A stretch of 6,568 bases of DNA from Bacillota bacterium (GTDB lineage: Bacteria; Bacillota; Clostridia; Christensenellales; Borkfalkiaceae), in contig QAKO01000083.1 in NCBI GenBank assembly GCA_003343765.1, forward strand, positions 1-6,568, written 5' to 3'. Positions 5,156 to 6,568 of the stretch are shown one piece after another. The translations under genes and the position numbers were made by a program. Numbering within the stretch: position 1 is the first letter of the stretch; every line of letters starts with the position of its first letter. The notes below the pieces were generated by a model, which saw only the letters and a list, made by a program, of their open reading frames with translations, did not search any database and had not been told where the DNA came from.

Positions 5156-5932
5156 ATGCTCGCTATTGAGAGAAGAAACGCGATACTGTCTGTATTACGA
5201 GAGGACAAACATGTAGTAGTCAGTGAATTGGCGAAAGCGTTTGAAGTTTCGGAAGAGACGGTGAGGCGTGATCTCGATAAACTGGAGAAAGAAGGTCTTG
5301 TCGTCAAGACATATGGCGGCGCCGTTATCAGCGAAAACAATTCGGTTGAATTGCCGTATGTCGTTCGTAAAAAGGCGAACGTGACGGCAAAGCAGAAGAT
5401 TGCGGAATTGGCGGCCAACATTATTTCGGATGGCGATACGCTGATTCTGGATGCCAGTTCGACGGCGGTATTCATCGCGCAGAAGATCAAAAACAAGAAA
5501 GATCTGACACTGATCACCAATTCGATCGAAGTTCTTATGGAATTGTCGGACGTGACAGGCTGGAAGATTTTATCGACGGGCGGACTATTGAAAGAGCGGT
5601 CGTGTGCGCTGGTCGGGAATCAGGCGGAAGAATGTCTTTCGAGATTTCATGTAGACAAGGCGTTTATATCCTGCAAGGGTGTACATCCCGAACACGGTTT
5701 TTCAGACAGCAGCGATATGCATGCTTCGGTGAAAAGGAGCATGATCCAGAGTGCGGCGCAGGTCTTTTTTGCGGTAGATTTTTCCAAATTCGGGAAATTA
5801 TCCCTGACGACGATCAGCAATTTTGAGGGAGTCGAAGCGATTATTACCGACCAGAAGCCGAGTGTGGAATGGGAGCGTATCTTTGCCGCAAACGATGTGG
5901 AATGTCTTTATCCGGAGGGCGAAAATGTCTGA
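5156..5932 (+). CDS. DeoR-family transcriptional regulator
   Basis: This 258-residue protein has the usual DeoR length. The N-terminal winged helix-turn-helix covers about 5-56: ERRNAILSVLRED, VVVSELAKAFEVSEETVRRD with recognition helix near 32-42, and KTYGGA at 51-56. The C-terminal sensor is of the DeoRC sugar-phosphate-isomerase-like type, with GDTLILDASSTA (93-104), ITNS, STGG, KAFISCKGV and AVDFSKFGK. The family usually represses sugar or polyol catabolic operons and responds to a phosphorylated intermediate. ATG 5156 is preceded by AAGGGGG with 5 nt spacing; ATG 5151 is in another frame and is not used. It follows the operon terminator by about 75 bp, so it should have its own promoter, but none is convincing. 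Its likely target is the BMC operon, which would imply a sugar- or polyol-phosphate-related substrate. Confidence 0.93.
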   Translation: MLAIERRNAILSVLREDKHVVVSELAKAFEVSEETVRRDLDKLEKEGLVVKTYGGAVISENNSVELPYVVRKKANVTAKQKIAELAANIISDGDTLILDASSTAVFIAQKIKNKKDLTLITNSIEVLMELSDVTGWKILSTGGLLKERSCALVGNQAEECLSRFHVDKAFISCKGVHPEHGFSDSSDMHASVKRSMIQSAAQVFFAVDFSKFGKLSLTTISNFEGVEAIITDQKPSVEWERIFAANDVECLYPEGENV

Positions 5933-6568
5933 AACAAAGGTTATTTGTTTTGCGAACAATAAAGGCGGCAGCGGTAAATCGACCACCTGTTCGAATGTCG
6001 GATATTTTTTGGCGGAATCTGGCCGCAAGGTTCTGCTGATCGACGGAGATATGCAGTTGAATCTGTCACTTGCGTTTTTTGATGAGGAAAAGGTTCTTGC
6101 CATGGCGGCAAGCGAGAAGAATCTTTTCAATGCGATCAAGAAGCAGGATGATCTGTCGGATTATACTGTATCGACGGGGTATCCGGGATTAGATATTATT
6201 CCTTCTTCGACATTGATGAGTTCGATCGAATTTGAGCTGTTTTCTAAGTGGCAGAGGGAATACATTCTGAAAAAGAGTCTGCAGAAGCTGAAAGAGAGCG
6301 GCAAATATGATTATATACTGATCGATTCACCTCCTACATTGGGCGGATGGGTCATGAATATACTTGCGGCATCTGATTATCTGATCGTGCCGGTGGAAGC
6401 AAGCCCTTGGGGACTGTTCGGACTTTCAAATTTATTTGAATTTTTGTCGGAAGCAAAAGGCGTGGCGCCTGAATTGAAGGTGGCTGGAATTGCCGTCACA
6501 AAGGTCGACGGTCGGAAAAATTATTTTAAACAGACAATGGAAACTCTGCGTGAATTGCCGGCGCATTT
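5925..6568 (+). CDS. ParA/MinD-family ATPase, possible McdA-like BMC-positioning protein, 3'-truncated
   Basis: The first 214 residues are present and the gene continues past the window. A deviant Walker A, KGGSGKST at 13-20, including the signature lysine K13, marks the ParA/MinD group. The switch-I region is DGDMQ (40-44, usually DxDPQ) and the Walker B segment reads YDYILIDSPP. ParA ATPases dimerise on ATP and most bind nucleoid DNA nonspecifically to position plasmids, chromosomes or large protein cargo. There is no long N-terminal HTH extension, so it is a short (Soj/type Ib or McdA-like) form. ATG 5925 overlaps the deoR stop by 8 bp and has GGAGGG (5914-5919) 5 nt upstream, indicating co-translation. 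The BMC context suggests compartment positioning by analogy with McdA of carboxysomes. A ParB or small McdB-like partner would lie downstream. It could also be a plasmid or element ParA. Confidence 0.88.
   Translation, partial: MSETKVICFANNKGGSGKSTTCSNVGYFLAESGRKVLLIDGDMQLNLSLAFFDEEKVLAMAASEKNLFNAIKKQDDLSDYTVSTGYPGLDIIPSSTLMSSIEFELFSKWQREYILKKSLQKLKESGKYDYILIDSPPTLGGWVMNILAASDYLIVPVEASPWGLFGLSNLFEFLSEAKGVAPELKVAGIAVTKVDGRKNYFKQTMETLRELPAH

Overview
The window is part of a bacterial microcompartment (BMC, metabolosome) locus with all genes on the + strand. The dense operon structure, strong AGGAGG-type ribosome binding sites, roughly half-GC coding sequence and the gene families point to an anaerobic Firmicute (Clostridia or Negativicutes). 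This is an inference, because no rRNA or other taxonomic marker is present. No mobile element, CRISPR array, tRNA or rRNA was seen.

Region 1 (1-2075) opens with the 3' part of a zinc-type (MDR) alcohol/polyol dehydrogenase whose start lies outside the window. Four hexameric shell genes (BMC-H) follow: one divergent with a rebuilt pore loop, a PduA/PduJ-like one, one with a KLGGR pore and a longer C-terminus, and a second PduA/PduJ-like one about 92% identical in protein to the second gene. Region 2 (2076-2214) is a structured leader with two strong hairpins and a TTGTATACAA palindrome. Region 3 (2215-5030) holds pduL (phosphotransacylase), a BMC-P/EutN vertex pentamer, a PduS/RnfC-like flavo-iron-sulfur protein and a PduT-like tandem BMC-T trimer carrying the Fe-S cysteine C38. 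A good intrinsic terminator follows at about 5039-5081. Region 4 (5156-6568) is a DeoR-family regulator overlapping a ParA/MinD-type ATPase gene that runs off the window end.

Together the genes describe a shell (hexamers, trimer, pentamer) around an aldehyde-processing core. PduL would convert an acyl-CoA to acyl-phosphate and recycle CoA inside. The dehydrogenase would recycle NAD(H) or oxidise or reduce the substrate. PduS with PduT could pass electrons between lumen and cytosol. DeoR, a sugar-phosphate-sensing family, suggests induction by a sugar or polyol phosphate. The ParA ATPase may position the compartments in the cell (McdA-like). The signature enzyme that makes the aldehyde, and the CoA-acylating aldehyde dehydrogenase, are not in the window, so the substrate cannot be named.
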